Position numbers and translations under genes: made by a program
In this document: piece after piece, positions 10,416-23,106 of the stretch
Numbering within the stretch: position 1 is the first letter of the stretch
Layout: each line of letters opens with the position of its first letter
Origin: Moniliophthora roreri
Lineage: Eukaryota; Basidiomycota; Agaricomycetes; Agaricales; Marasmiaceae
Reading direction: 5' to 3'
NCBI GenBank assembly: GCA_001466705.2
Contig: LATX02000224.1
Span: forward strand, 62,001 to 126,000
Length of the DNA stretch: 64,000 bases
Notes under the pieces: generated by a model
The model's input: only the letters and a program-made list of their open reading frames with translations
Databases searched by the model: none
What the model was told of the DNA's origin: nothing

Positions 10416-11965
10416 TCACTGGGACGAACTCCCAACCAATCGGACGAGGAGCTTTCTGGCATAAAGGATACTATAGACGAGGAGGAAGATGAGACGGATG
10501 TCTGCGAATAGACAAAGTGGTGGTACTTACGTTGTCGCAGCCATCTCCCAAGATAGCTCAAGCGTTTCACTTATTGGATCCTCTTTCGTTCCATAGCTAA
10601 TTGAAGCGGAATATTCGATGGACTTGGTCCTATAAACAATTAGAATCGATGAATTATCATGGTGAAAACTGAAAAACTTACTTTTGGAGGTTCAACCCAC
10701 TCACAACACCGAGAGCGACGTATAGTGGGAGGAGTTCAAGTGTACCGATACCACCCAAGCCCAACTTGCCAGGCAAAATGCCTTCGAAACATAGCACCAA
10801 GAAACCGGAGAGGCTAGGAGAAGCAAGTTGAGAAAGATTCAACGACTTGTCCCTATAATATTCACGTTTCAATAACGCAAGCCTTTGAGGATGTCAAAAG
10901 ATGTGGAGTACAAACTTTGCGGTTGCGCCTACAATTGCTGCCGTTCCAAGCGTTCCAAGAGTACAGATCGCGACACGAGCAAACAGAGCGGGGCTGAGTA
11001 GATAGAGGGAGCTTACCACGACACCTTGGCAGAGGTTGAGGCCCTACGAAGGGAGACGAAAGATGAGATACGAAGTGATCATGCGCAACGCTTGCTTACC
11101 CCCCAAAGCGCGTGTTTTTGCAAGGTGTCCTCAGCTGGTAGAAGCCAAATACCGATGACAGCACCAGTACCTCCCAGCATGCCCCCAGCATAGAGAAACC
11201 CTAAACAGAAACCAAGCCCGGTTAACGTTATATCAAGATGGAATATCGAGGTCGTGAACGAACATGGGCAAGAGCGAGCTCCCGGGATTCTAGTTGGTCG
11301 CTTTAGTATTACAACAGAAAGAGAGCCTACAATCAAGCAATGGAGGTTAGAGACAGGATCTCCACGGTGAGACCAACTACGCACTGATTGCAGTCAAAAG
11401 AATTCCACTTCCGTAGTACACGAAATTACGACGTATCCGTATGGAAGCTTCCTCGGGTAAGGTCGGGTCTCCTGTACAGTATGGATTATAAGCGAGAATG
11501 ACCACTGTTCCTATAACGCTAGTCTATCGTCCCATATGTTTCGTTTCAGTTAACGTTTTAAGCAAGAAACCGCGTAAAGCTTACAGTAACGAAAGCCAGC
11601 GATTTGTAGGGGCTTTCGAACAATAGGGTGACAAGAAATTCACCAATGCCGCCAGGGCGACCATCCCAGATGAATCGTCTACCACTCGGAAGCAACCCAA
11701 GGTTCGGCAGCTTGTATTGCTGTTTGAGAATCTGGCGAACATTGTTTGGTCGGTAGAAGTTGCTGAAGAACCGATTTGACGTAGGTTGCTTTGTCGGGGA
11801 TGTATAAAGTAGGAACGGTAATTGTGTTGGACGTCTAACCAGACCGCGACGGCTGAGCGGCAACATCATGGCGGAAGGCAGAGACGACACCCATGAAAGC
11901 CTGTAACTGCAAAGGTACCGCCGAAAACGCGTCAACTGTTCGGCTTGACGCCTTGTCAGGGACAT
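10416..11965 (-). CDS. Mitochondrial Bax-inhibitor-1/GHITM-like protein
   Basis: Eight exons join in phase, in coding order 11965-11585, 11523-11385, 11326-11264, 11200-11100, 11043-10916, 10852-10682, 10629-10531 and 10470-10416, giving 378 residues (animal GHITM/TMBIM5 is about 345). The N-terminus is basic and Ser/Thr-rich (LSRRGLVRRPTQLPF), as in a mitochondrial presequence. Then come the family features RRNFVYYGSGILLTAI, PAEDTLQKHALWGLNLCQG, several membrane segments (SSLYLLSPALFARVAIC, LPLYVALGVVSGLNLQK) and the tail KEDPISETLELSWE. The order matches the inner-membrane GHITM branch, which in animals supports cristae structure and calcium or proton exchange; that function is inferred only. 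The start could instead be the internal MMLPLS. Confidence 0.8.
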
Positions 11966-14808
11966 TACGTGCGCATCTTTGTATGACGTCCACTTGTTGG
12001 TCCAAGTATTACACGCTGGTCTTCGATTGATGCTGAGAGTTTTTCTACCCCACGTTTCTATCTGGCAAGCTGAATCAGTGATTTACAATTATGATTGAAT
12101 TGTACCCCCTCACTTGTTCCGCTTGATGAATGGCATCGAGCTATATCGACTCCCAAGTAGTGGAGCTTGAAGCATCCCATATCTGTCACTCCTCCCGTCA
12201 CCCTTCATCCGTAGGTACGAGCTGCGGTACCTCAGGGTCCCCAGCGTAATCTTTCCGAGATCGGGACGCATAGCCTGGCAGGGAGTACGAAAGTCGGTTT
12301 ACGGGATCGTAGAAGCGTGTAGCGTCGAAAAGCGGATATGGTGTTCCACATAAATGTTTCGAAGAGCAGGGAAACCTTTTGGCAAGTAAAAAGTAGGTGT
12401 AGCTGCCTAGATGCCCGTTGTGCTGGCATTCGTAAGAGAGTATCGTCTAAAAGCGTCATCGTCACCGGCCGACTCATATGACTGCGAATAAAAAAAAGGT
12501 GACAATGAATGAGAGAGTACAAAGGCAATTTCAGAGACGTACGGCCCCAATTTCGAATTTTTTTTTTACGACTGTTCTCCAGCTCGATGCCTCAGGCAAT
12601 TACGGCCCTTCCTTCTGCCAGCCTTCACGGCACGATGTTACCATATTCTTGCTCCAATGTAACTTCATCCTGGGGTACCTGGGACAAATTAGTCGACAAC
12701 AAAAAAAAGTGCTGGTTCGGTTCTTTATACCATCGATTTTGGTTCGACCGAAATTTCACTTCACTTTCAAGCCTCCTGCATCACATGCAGGCACTTCGAT
12801 AGGGAAGCAAGTAGAGATTTTAAGAGTGTGTATGAAGGCATGTATAGATTGGGAATGATCACGGGATACAAAGACAAGAAAATTTTGACGCGTCGCACAG
12901 TCACAGTGCGACGGCTCCCGTTCGGAACTCCCCATAGTGGCCACTCAAGTAAAAAGATCAAGATGAAAGTTATTTTCGGCTCGGAAATAGACTACCAGAA
13001 TGGCATAAAGGTAGTTACATGTTCGCCTAGTACAAAAGACAATCGCAAGGGCCTAAGAACGACTGTCTACCGCTGAAAGAAATTGTGCAGCTGGCATCGT
13101 TATCCTCTAGGGCCCGATTCTGAATTGGTCGAAAAGTCAGAAGAATAAAAACAGGGTACCTTTACCCTACCAACCCGTTTATTCAATTTCTACAGCAGAT
13201 ATTGCACCGGGCCCCTTCGGTCTAGAATGGACCTTCAGCGGTAAGTTCCCTCATAGTAACCTTTCACCCCAAAGCATCGTCGGCCTTATACCACGGCGCG
13301 CGCAATCCCGATCCTTTTGCAGTGTCATATTTTGCAGCAATGAACACGGGGTACTTGGAGTACTTTATCATCACCATTTTCGTCCATTAACGCATATGGT
13401 CTTTCGCGGTAAGCACTTAACGCCTCGTGGATTTATTCTTGTCTTGATGTCACCCACAAGGGATGAAGGTGCGTGTGTATCTCAGGGCCGTCAAGGTGTG
13501 GTTGATGAGAGAGAAGGAATCTTGTAAGGGGGTTGGTGCGGCTGTTGAGAACGGTTCTGCATATATCCCAAGGATCCACTAGCAAAATTAGTGAGGAAAA
13601 CTTTTGTGTATAGCCGACCCTGACACTTACATGACCTGTACAAAGAATTCCATATTTGAAATAAGGTTAAAGTTTACCTGCATGTATACGAGAGAGTCGA
13701 GTTCCGAAGAAGTCCTTCGCTGGCCACAATGAGAGGTTGTTGATCTAATTTCGGCTGAACGTATCGACCCTGGAAGCTTTGCGACTCACCGAAATGATGC
13801 GAGCTTTCGAAATTCGAACAGTACACTCAGATCGGCAGAGCTAAGCGGTACCAAACGGCCAAGGAAGACGAGAGAAACCGCAGTATCAAAGGTAAAAAGA
13901 CATGACGCGGCTTGAACATGCGCCAATGATGATGCTCCAAATTGGCCGAGCTACAGCGGTCCGGATGGGATTCAATGTCCGTCACATTGACGAAGTTAAA
14001 AATTCGCATTTGAGCCTTTCATCGACAAGTATAAGTAGTGCGTTTTCTTCAAGGCACCGTCAAATAAGGCACTCGAGGTATAGTATATAATAATATCCTG
14101 TCAGTGAGACATATTAGTATCGCGGTTAAACAAAAAGCAGCGGGAACGAACCTGAACGACTCGTGCCAAAGGCATGTCCATCGACGTTAAATTCGGCGAT
14201 GATGAGAAACGAGGTATATGTAAAGACATGAATGCTTGACCAATAGAGCAGACCACTGTCCCTTTTCGTTCTAGAAGCCCAGTCCACGTCAAGCGAAAGT
14301 AATCAGCTGAGGTCAAATGAACGGTCATTGAACATGTGTAACTAATTCCTCCGTATCTATCACGTACAGGATGAGGGAAAGAAGAAAGCTTGGACACGGA
14401 GCGGAGGTAAACGTTATGAGCGTGCCATCAGAGTATGAGGGAAGAAAAGCACCGTAAAGTGGTAGACATGTTTGATAATGATAAACATCCAGCGTGATAC
14501 ATGTCCTCCGCCTGGTGACTAGCACCACAACTTCTATCAGCGACTACCCCCCAGCGCTCGAAGAAACGGAAAGAGAAAACAATCCTATGGTCCCCCCGCC
14601 CACGGCCCGCGTCCTACCCAGCTGACGACTTCAGTTACGTGTGAATGTCGGAATCAAAGCTGTGCAACATGTAAAGTGTATAGTCATCGCTAGTAAAATT
14701 TGAAACCCCGACGCAAAAAAAGAGTATCTGCGCGCACCCAGTCTAGGGGTATATACGGATAAATTGCATAAGGTCGGAGTGCAGGTACGTGATGGACCGA
14801 ATCAGATG
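11966..14808. other. Gene-poor stretch of 2.8 kb
   Basis: Open frames are short on both strands, and none shows a domain or a splice-consistent neighbour. A short inverted repeat with 8 bp arms and a 7 nt loop lies at 12891-12913. No repeats or RNA genes recognised. Confidence 0.4.
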
Positions 14809-15745
14809 TCAGGACCAGCTCGCAACAGGACGAAGCCGCTGGCCGGGTATCGAGGCAGACCCGGAGGATTGATTGGATTCCTCGTCTGAAGACGAGGCGC
14901 CCGAAACCACCGAGGGTGACCTCGATCTCGATCGAGAGCGAGACCTCGACAATGACGAATAGTATGATGGTGTTAACGTGGGTCGAGGTTGGTAGTATCG
15001 TATTGGAGGAAGCTGAATATGGTGGGGAGGTACTGGCTGAGGGTTGTATTGTGGTAATTGGTGTTCGTGTATTCGTGACTGGGATTGGGGTAAGGGGTGT
15101 GAATCAGGATATGCTTGGACAAATGAAGTTTGGGGCGGATTTGGATGTGTCGGAGACTGAGCTTGTTGGGACGATAAGTGCTGGGTCGTCGAGGGTCCAG
15201 CTTCTGGTAATACAATAGGTGGTCTAGGTGGTGCGGGTTGCCGACTCCTACGCGTCTTTGGAACGTAACCATGTATTCGTTTCCTGTGGCGAGTCAAGGA
15301 GCCTGGATCCACTGTCGAAAAGTCGCAATCTGGGCAGCGTTCTGTTTTGGTCTTCGTGCTTTGGGGGAACGAAAGGGTTAAACTCGCGGCGCCCTGAGCA
15401 ATAAACCGAACACTCACTGTGTTCTTATATGGGTTTCAACGTTCGACTTTTGCAGGTTCTCAAACTTGCAACCAGGGTATGGACACCGATGCATCCTGTG
15501 AGCCTCGTGTTAGCGCTCGTATCCTCAACACAAAGTGGCGATACACGCACAGTTTATCCCGGTTCTCTGAATGAATCTTCATGTGACGAGGCATATCCGT
15601 CTTGTTAGATATAATAACATTACAGATTGTGCATTGGCTAGAGCCTCTGGGTTCAGTACTGCGTTTCTGTGCAAGCAAAGTGAATCAGTGCTATCGATCA
15701 ACCACGCTGCAGGTCGTGCCTCACCTCAGACTTGACGCGAGGCAT
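14809..15745 (-). CDS. Three-finger C2H2 zinc-finger protein
   Basis: Four exons (15745-15725, 15666-15551, 15495-15418, 15358-14809) join in phase to 254 residues. Three consecutive fingers follow a short basic leader (MPRVKSEKRST). Finger 1 is CTIC..MPRHMKIH, finger 2 CPYPGC..VETHIRTH and finger 3 CPDC..LTRHRKRIH. Introns cut between the fingers. The C-terminal ~140 residues are disordered: Pro/Gln/His-rich, then an RS-dipeptide run (SRSRSRSRSRS) and an acidic serine patch. Tandem fingers with short linkers indicate sequence-specific DNA binding, so this is probably a transcription factor; the RS run could also mediate protein contacts. Target genes unknown. Confidence 0.88.
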
Positions 15746-18700
15746 TATGACGAGTTATTTGATGATTAACGAGGAAAAATTTGAAGGAATCCAGGATAAA
15801 AGATTAGGGAGATTATGGTGGTGTTGAGTTAAGGGAAAGTAGGGGAAGGTCGGAGGAAAGGTGGATGGTCGTGGTCGGGAATGTTGGTGGTCCAAGCGGA
15901 CAGTCGGAGTGGAAAAAATTGAAAACACGAACTCAGACTCGGCGATAAGTGTAATCAGGCGGACCATTTTACCTCCATCGAGCGGTGAGTTGACTTTTCC
16001 CACCGGTCCGAGCCAAAATTTTAACCATTCATCACGCCAAATTGGGTAATTTAGCCTTTTCCCATCCCCCAGATTCACTGCTTTGATAACGATTCCTTCA
16101 CGGCTTCTTCCTTTTTTTTTTTTTACCAAGTTCCGCTGTTATCAAACTTCAAATTGGGGACATCTGACATGTGCCGTCTTCAAGCGCCGGCAAATAGCGG
16201 TTAGGCAGCTTTAGGCAGGCCCTGCGGGATGCTTGCGGGATATATCATGTGTAACACGTAGCGTACATACAAGTCATATCACCTCATTGGGGCGTTCAGA
16301 TAACATCATTCATTTCAACAACGAATAAATATTCCGAGTCCGACTGAAGGGATGGATGGTCACAAGTTCCGAAGGTCGGAGTAGCGCTGTACCGAATGTT
16401 TCGTTAATTGCATGTTCCCGACCTTTCAATTGGCTTGTTCGTCTGTCAGGCGAAGGTTAACGTGGGGAAACAATGGGGAAAGCAAGGGAAGAATACATAT
16501 TTCGGGCGCGTCCGTGGATCTCGGTTACACGGGGGGTGCCCATGACCGAGCTTATGCAGGCTTTTTGCCTCACATTCCACGATTCTCCAGCCTTCATTCG
16601 AGTTTCGACATTACAGTAAAACAAAGCAAGGTAACGGAACGAAGTTACTGCGAAACCGAATCCCACTCTTTCCGCATCATTGTTAAGCCAGCCAAAAAAA
16701 AATTCCAACAATGGTAACCTAATTCTGATGGGCACTAGGTCCAGCCTGGCCCCCGAGTATCATCTATGATGGCAGGGTTTACTGCAGCTTGGGCCTTGCG
16801 TACAAGCGACGCCGCCCAGGATCTTATGATGAAATTTTTTTGCAATGTGTTTTGGAGCCATGCTGGCTCTTACCGCTATTTTTACTTGGGCTGGATGGCT
16901 CGGAAATTGAATATGCGGAGAATATCCGAGTCCGAGCGGGATGATGCGTGGAGAGTAACCTGCACCTTGGGAGCTTCGTTGTGGAGACGGGAGTCTGATT
17001 ACCATTTATCTACTTGAGAAATAATAGTTAGATGACTTCTTAACACCCGCAGCGTGCCGCTAAACATGCTTGTGAGACGATCATGACCAGGAATGACGGT
17101 ACTTGGGTTCGTTGTAGAAATACACGCATTCGGACTGGTCAAAGAAACGGATGTCGTGTTTCCACAATGGAGCATCCATTTTTTTTATAAGATGACAAGG
17201 ACATCCGTCCTGGAAGCTGGGACAATTTGCGTGGACGCCATTTATGTAGAGATGTCTTGGCCCTGCATCACGAGTGAGGTGCGTCGGATTCAGTTGGATA
17301 TCAGATGCGGCGACACTGAATGACACGTACCCCTCAGATCCACGGCATGTTGTGGGATTACAGCTTTGCCATCAACCCCTCACCGGTGTATAAGCATCTA
17401 GGACCACACGCAAGTCTTTACCCAGGACCTCCAAAATGACCGATCTGATCTTCTTCCATTAGCATATTGACTCGCCACCATGAACGTATTATGTTGACAA
17501 AGACAGTTTCCCCGTCAAGGCGCCTCTGTATCCAAAGCTTTGACTAGTGGATCGTTGATAGCATGAGCCATCGCAATAATGATTTTGTTATAGTCTGCAC
17601 GGGCGGGATCTTGCGTCCTACCGCAAGGGGGTCTTTATCACACGTCCAGAGCTCACAGCATACTGAGCGACTTGAGTGGAGGCGTCCGGCACAAGAACGG
17701 TACGACATCAGTGTCGGAGAGCGGCGCTCGGGACAGGTGAGATGACAATCAAAGCGAGCCATGAACTCTTGCACGACGACGTAGGGCCATTCACCAGAGA
17801 AATGCAGCAGCTTCCTCGTTGGCGCATGCTTCTACCACAGGAGCATGACTGGGAAGGCTGAGAGTGTGGGGGACAAAAGGGAAACAAAAGGGGGAGTAAA
17901 CGACGCGAAGAGACCCGAAATTTTCGGGGTAAACGCCTTTTTTGTCCAAGAGATCAATCGTGAAAACAACGCACTAGACGTGACTGATAAAGATGTAGCA
18001 AACGGGGTGTATTCGGGTGAGGAGACTTTTATTAAACGCGATTTTGGCGGATCGATATGCCAGTGTTACGAGGTCGGAACAAGAGTACAAGGCCTCACAG
18101 AGGGTCCTTATTGGCTCCGGGTTATCGCCCTGATTGACATCCTTCCTTGAAGTATGAATGATGAGATAGGATAGGTTCTCGAACGATAGCCCATCGTTCG
18201 GAATATGCTGAAGAGCGAGGGTGCTCAGCCGAGGGGCCTGCTTGAGAGCATGTTGCTCGGAGTTGGGACACGGGAATGGTACGCAGCTTCTGGTTGGGGA
18301 AGATCCCCGATCTCGTGAAATTAACAGTCATCCAGGTTTACAGCAAACATGTCTACCTCCAGCCGCCGACCCGAGTGCTGTAGAAAGAGCCCAAGGTAGG
18401 TAGTTTCATTCACTTCCCCTTTGCAAGGGAAGTTGTTCGGAAAGATCGATACATAATCGGGTAGGCTATATGCCAGCGCGGAGTCTGGAATCCATCTGAA
18501 TTACAACGGATGACCAAAGAGCAGCGTAAACGCGATAAATTTCACGCCACCTGAAGCAGACGTTCGACAAAATGATAAATGCACCAGACTCCTATATCCC
18601 ATTCAATCCAAGTACGTTTGCACCTGCCAAGAAGAAGGATATTGGGAGGGCCAGGACAACCGTGGGTGGAAAGAGACCGGTGACGCAATGCGCTCGGCTA

Positions 18701-19171
18701 TGATGGCTTTTTATCCGATTCTGGTCGATGAGAGCCTATAGCTGTTTGGCTTCGCTTTTGAGGTTGGAGGAATTGCCTGATTTCGCCTTTCTGAACCCTA
18801 GAAAGGACAACTTGCGATAAATGCTGGTCCTGATATAGTGAAAGGAGGTTTTGAAGCCTTTTTGTGTGCGTTATTGGTGATGTGTAGGAAAAATCTAGTC
18901 TTTGAGTGTTCTTCGAGGTGTAATAAGGAGATAAACGCATCTTAAATGCCCTGATCTTATCCAATAATGGGTAAATCACGCGTGGACGCGTTCTTGTGTT
19001 GATTGGTCTTGTTCAAAATTTCATCCAGGTCTGTTCACGATATCTCTCACGCACGGGCCAAGTTTCCGTTATCTGGTTTCGCCGTGGCACGTGATACACT
19101 CTATTCATACAAGTCCATCTATCAGAAAACGTGTTCTTTCGAGTGCACACTATTCCGTCCCAACCCAACTA
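15746..19171. other. Gene-poor stretch of 3.4 kb
   Basis: Upstream of the zinc-finger gene there is an open frame (15755-16129, minus) rich in Lys, then Pro/His, which looks like leader sequence, not a gene. The rest has only short frames without domain signals. Nothing supportable seen. Confidence 0.4.
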
Positions 19172-20788
19172 TCAACGAGCCGCATCGTAATCTGGAGGCA
19201 AGTCAATTACTCGTGTGTCGTTTGGCTGAGGTGGTCCCATTGCAGATGTCCGAACGGGTCTCCAACCGCTATCCTCATGATGAACGACTATGCTCTTTCG
19301 TTTTTGACCGTCCCGAGGAACCACCCTATTCTCTGCCTTTCTGGTCTCCGCTTTGCCACCCTCAGGCTGTTGATTTTGATTGGCAACAACGACTATGCTC
19401 CCTCGTTCTTGACCGTCCCGAGGAGCCACTCTATTCTCTGCCCCTCTCAGGCTGGTCTCCGTTCTGCCACCCTCAGGCTGTTGATTTTGATTGGCAATAA
19501 CGATAACGGCCTCGGTCGCCTGTGGAAGCTCCTGGGACACTCTCAAGACCTTTCTGCTTCGCTCCTGTGTGGGTTCAAAGAGAACGTAAGGCTCCACAGA
19601 TGTTTGACCTCCTCCTATTCCTCGCTTTTTGCGGTATCTGCGAACAAAAATAAAGGAAAGCAATCCTACGACCGTTATGGCTGCGATAACACCACCAGCA
19701 ATGATTCCTCCTCGGGATGTATTTTTCGCGCTATAGAACAGTTTGCTTCCAAGCACTGCCACAAGTGGACTGAAAACGCACTGGTTCGAGGAAGCTGTAT
19801 TAGTTGGACTAGTAATCGCATCTGATGTGGATGCGAGAGTCGCGGAATTGGTTACTGGACTACTAGTTGCAGTGCCTGAAGTGATGCTACACCAAACTGA
19901 GATGATCGGGCTATTGACTACGACATTTCACCTACCTTGGTTGCGATCCTGTTGTATCAATGCTGACGGGGGGCGTCGGAAAAGGGATGAAGGTGGTACT
20001 TGGTGGCTCGGACGTCTCCCCTACACAACTTTTTAGCATTTCAGCCTTTAAATTCAAACATCGTGTTGGCATACTGCTGCTGGTGCGGGATGTCTCCGTT
20101 CTGTCAAAAAAGTAAATGGAACCCATGAGAACATGTAGCAGGAAAGAACTTGACCATTGCGTACATAGTTTGTGTGGGGGATGAGCTATACGAGACAATG
20201 TGAAAATCATGTTAAACTGCACTCGAGAATAACATACGTAGAAGCATCTGATACGAATGCTGTGAATGGCGAGGAAAAATCTGTCTGGAAATAACCTGAA
20301 GAAATGTGCGAGTCAATGATCGTTGCAAGACCATGATCGGGAGGCACCACCATCCGCGCTGTACCGAGCTCGCACACGGTATGTACTGCCTATAGGTCTC
20401 AGCGCGGTATCTTTGCACAATATGTAGTGGGTACTCACCCTGCCACTCGCGGAATTCTGAGGTCCTGTTTTCCCAAGATTGTACCATCATTCACAACTTG
20501 GCCCCTCTTCACCTTGTCTTGCAATGCATTCTGGTTTCCGTCATTCTCGATGATATCCAGTGGATCATCATCCGAGAAAATCGACCCAGTCTCATCTGAA
20601 CTCTGGAAAAGATATCCAACTGTTATTTGCGAACCGACTCGGATTCTTCTTGGGATGCCACGGAAAGAAGACCGGCCTTGTACCACTACTGCGATAGTTG
20701 CTAGGATGCTTGGTTGGTACTGAGTACTGAGCTACTAGTAAGAGGCATTTGTTGGAACGAAGGGCACTCACTAGAAGAGAAGTAGCAT
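19172..20788 (-). CDS. PPxY-tailed single-pass membrane protein, copy A
   Basis: Seven exons (20788-20772, 20708-20439, 20385-20351, 20295-20238, 20100-19936, 19886-19782, 19730-19172) join in phase to 402 residues. The order is: signal peptide (MLLLFYILATIAVVVQG), ectodomain starting FRGIP..GSQITVG and including IPRVAGTYRV and FSSPFTAF, a Pro/Ser/Thr-rich stalk, a membrane helix at about 225-248 (GGIIAGGVIAAITVVGLLSF), a basic stop-transfer RRYRKKR, and a ~150-residue cytoplasmic tail. The tail holds two tandem units of ~36 residues and ends HHEDSGWRP..RVIDLPPDYDAAR. PPDY is a PPxY motif, the ligand of WW domains. Copies B and C share all parts. I know no named family. The first exon is only 17 nt, as in B and C. 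Confidence 0.8.
19284..19499 (-). repeat. Tandem repeat in tail of copy A
   Basis: Two units of about 111 and 105 bp encode ANQNQQPEGGxxET..AENRVxPRDGQxRxSIVV. The second unit runs into HHEDSGW. Copies B and C have only one equivalent (..RQSIVVVHEDSGW), so the expansion is specific to A. Confidence 0.85.
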
Positions 20789-21433
20789 TAAGAACTCCTT
20801 CTGGCTGCAGATACGGAGTGGATGTCGAGTGGATGTTCGTCGTTGGTGACTTGTCACGGGTTACTCGAAGATGGACTATATCCTTCACCTAGGCGACATA
20901 ATAGGCAACGGTTGAACGGCATCGACTGATAAGTCACCATCACCGTCCCCATGTTTCGCAAAACCAAAGACATGTTGATTTTCTTGCATGTTGGTTGCCG
21001 ATCAAACAAAGAATCGGTAACCTGCTTCGGTGGAATTCTGCCTGTGAGGTGCAGCTTCCGGATCTCAGCTGAAACTACCCAAAATGTGCCATGAGCGAAA
21101 AAGATCATGATAAGGGAACACAAGTTAGCCAGCCAAAATAGAGAACATCACCAACTGAACAGTGACTGGAAACGAAAATGCGGGTCAAAGTGACTGATCC
21201 TGATGAGCTCCAGGGCAACTCCGATGAAAGAGCAATCACTGGCGTTGAAGGGATCACTTCACGGTCAGATGGCAATATCAGAAAGATCATGCCCTGAGGA
21301 ATCATCAGCATCAAAGGATGTATGGCGTTGGCAAGGGAATAAGAAGAGACCATTTCTCAGAGACACCCGAGGTGTAAAAGTGGAATGAACCGCTTTCCTA
21401 GCCAACAAGGACAATATAAGTAGCGCAGTTCCA
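20789..21433. other. Intergenic
   Basis: Separates copy A from the FAR-17a-like gene, both on the minus strand. Short frames only; nothing recognised. Confidence 0.4.
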
Positions 21434-22490
21434 TCACACCTTGCTCTTATCTAGTTCCCGCTCAGTCATCTCATTCGTCGATTCCGTCTCCTCCATCTGC
21501 TCCAAACTCCGAGAGAAAAACTTCTGCCGAGCCCACATTGCAACCCATGCAATCCCAAATAACAGCACCTCCGCTACACCAATACCGGCTATGTACGCCG
21601 CCAATAATGGGCCTTGCTTCTGGGGATCAAGGAAGCTGTACGCTGTCAAGACATCAATGCGGATCGAATCCAAGAGCAAGTGGTGAACGCACGGTAGAAT
21701 CCCTGGGTCTCGTGCGTGATGTATGCAACACCCAGATACCCGATTAAAATTAGAATCATGAACGGTAGCATCAAGAGTTTCGGCGGCGGATTATTAGTGA
21801 ATATCATTTCGAATCCGCAGAAAACAGTGTTGAGAGCGTGAACAGTGATGTTTCTATATTCTAGCGACGATGAGCGTGGATAACGGATGCATTAGCCCCT
21901 ATATGACTGTGAGAGACCGATCATAACAACGCACGATTAAGTGTATTTCCGAGAGTTTCAGGTGATGCGAGAAGAACCCAAAATACAACAGTTACGAGAA
22001 TAGCTGTCAGAGAGTGTGGATAAGCATGGAGATTCGTAATAAGAAGCAGTAGAGCCACACGCACGAAAGGTGACAATTGTCGTCTGCAACATTAAATGTA
22101 ACACCTGCAACGTCTTTGCCCAGCTCTGTAGTGGATATCCATCCTTTCCTTGACACCTTCGTCTGGTATAAAATGCGGTTTGAACGAACGAGGCCCAGTA
22201 GTATGCACAAATTCCGGTAAATGTGAGGTTTGTGAAGTATGAAAAAAATCTGTCGCGCCATTAGTACCTCCATTCTACGACAAGAAAAGGTGAAATACGC
22301 ACTGTCCGCCCGATTGATCCTTGACTGAATCCCAAATAATCAAGAAAACAAGTGTTACAAGTGTGTAAACAGCTACCGAGAACCGGATACAGGCGAGTAC
22401 TGCCGAAGAAAAAAAGGGTGAAGTAACGAGCGTGTGCTGTGGATCAAAGGGGCTTGGTGCGCCAAAGAGATCGACGAGAGGCCTGCCCAT
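21434..22490 (-). CDS. FAR-17a/AIG1-like multispanning membrane protein
   Basis: Five exons (22490-22303, 22249-22065, 22003-21935, 21860-21693, 21642-21434) join in phase to 272 residues. The protein starts MGRPLVDLFGAPSPFDP and contains about six hydrophobic segments, for example SVAVYTLVTLVFLIIWDSV, FTGICAYYWASFVQT, TFPILVTVVFWVLL, LLMLPFMILILIGYLGVAYI and LLAAYIAGIGVAEVLLFGI. It also has the features THETQGFYPYSFLDP and an acidic tail. This layout matches agaric members of the FAR-17a/AIG1 family. Animal relatives (AIG1, ADTRP) hydrolyse fatty-acid esters of hydroxy fatty acids; whether the fungal branch does is untested. Probably in the ER or plasma membrane. Confidence 0.75.
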
Positions 22491-23106
22491 CCTGAAGCTC
22501 GAGGAAATGAAGGTGAAAGTTAAGGATCGGGGGGGAATGTGAAGTATTTCGGAAGAGAAAAAGTCCGAGTTGGAAGTTCTATTAGTCCCTGATGAACGTA
22601 TGGTATGATTGCAATGTCATAACGTTTTCCCCGTTGGGAAGATAATTTCCGTTTGTGCGCAAGACGGTCCGGTCAAATGATGAAGCCTTTGAGGATATCA
22701 AACTCGATGGGATGAATTCCGGCCGTCGAAAGCTCCAGTGGACTTGGGGTCTGCAGGCAAGAAAGGAGTCGGTGATGGACGTCGAGATCCGGGAGTCGAC
22801 TGTCACAAAATTATCACTTTAGACGCCGGCACTGCCTCTCAGGTACCAGTATTGCCGCACACTTCGTTAAATATTGCACCAATGCAGGCCTTAATTCCAC
22901 CGTAAAGACACCCAAGAACTATAATTAGATATATGTAACCAAAAGTGATACTCAACAAAGTACGATAAGAAAACCGAGGCAGTAACGAGTGTGCAATTTT
23001 GAACCAGATCAAAGATGAAGGAGAGAATGAGATGGTGAGCAAGGAGTAAAAAAAAAAAAGTCCAATGAGAAGGGCATCATAATGACCCAAAGTTCGTCCA
23101 AGAACA
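22491..23106. other. Intergenic
   Basis: A hydrophobic open frame at 22839-23090 on the minus strand begins without an ATG, directly after the stop of the next gene. Its hydrophobicity follows from T-rich DNA, and no splice links it to the upstream gene in phase. Confidence 0.4.

Noticed and set aside
12891..12913. Inverted repeat with 8 bp arms and 7 nt loop
   Set aside because: Isolated, short, with no flanking gene or second copy; could occur by chance.
19003..19825. Long plus-strand frames with internal repeats
   Set aside because: Antisense of the tandem repeat in the tail of membrane protein copy A.
22839..23090. Hydrophobic 83-codon frame after the disordered protein
   Set aside because: No ATG, T-rich composition, and no phase-consistent splice to the upstream gene.
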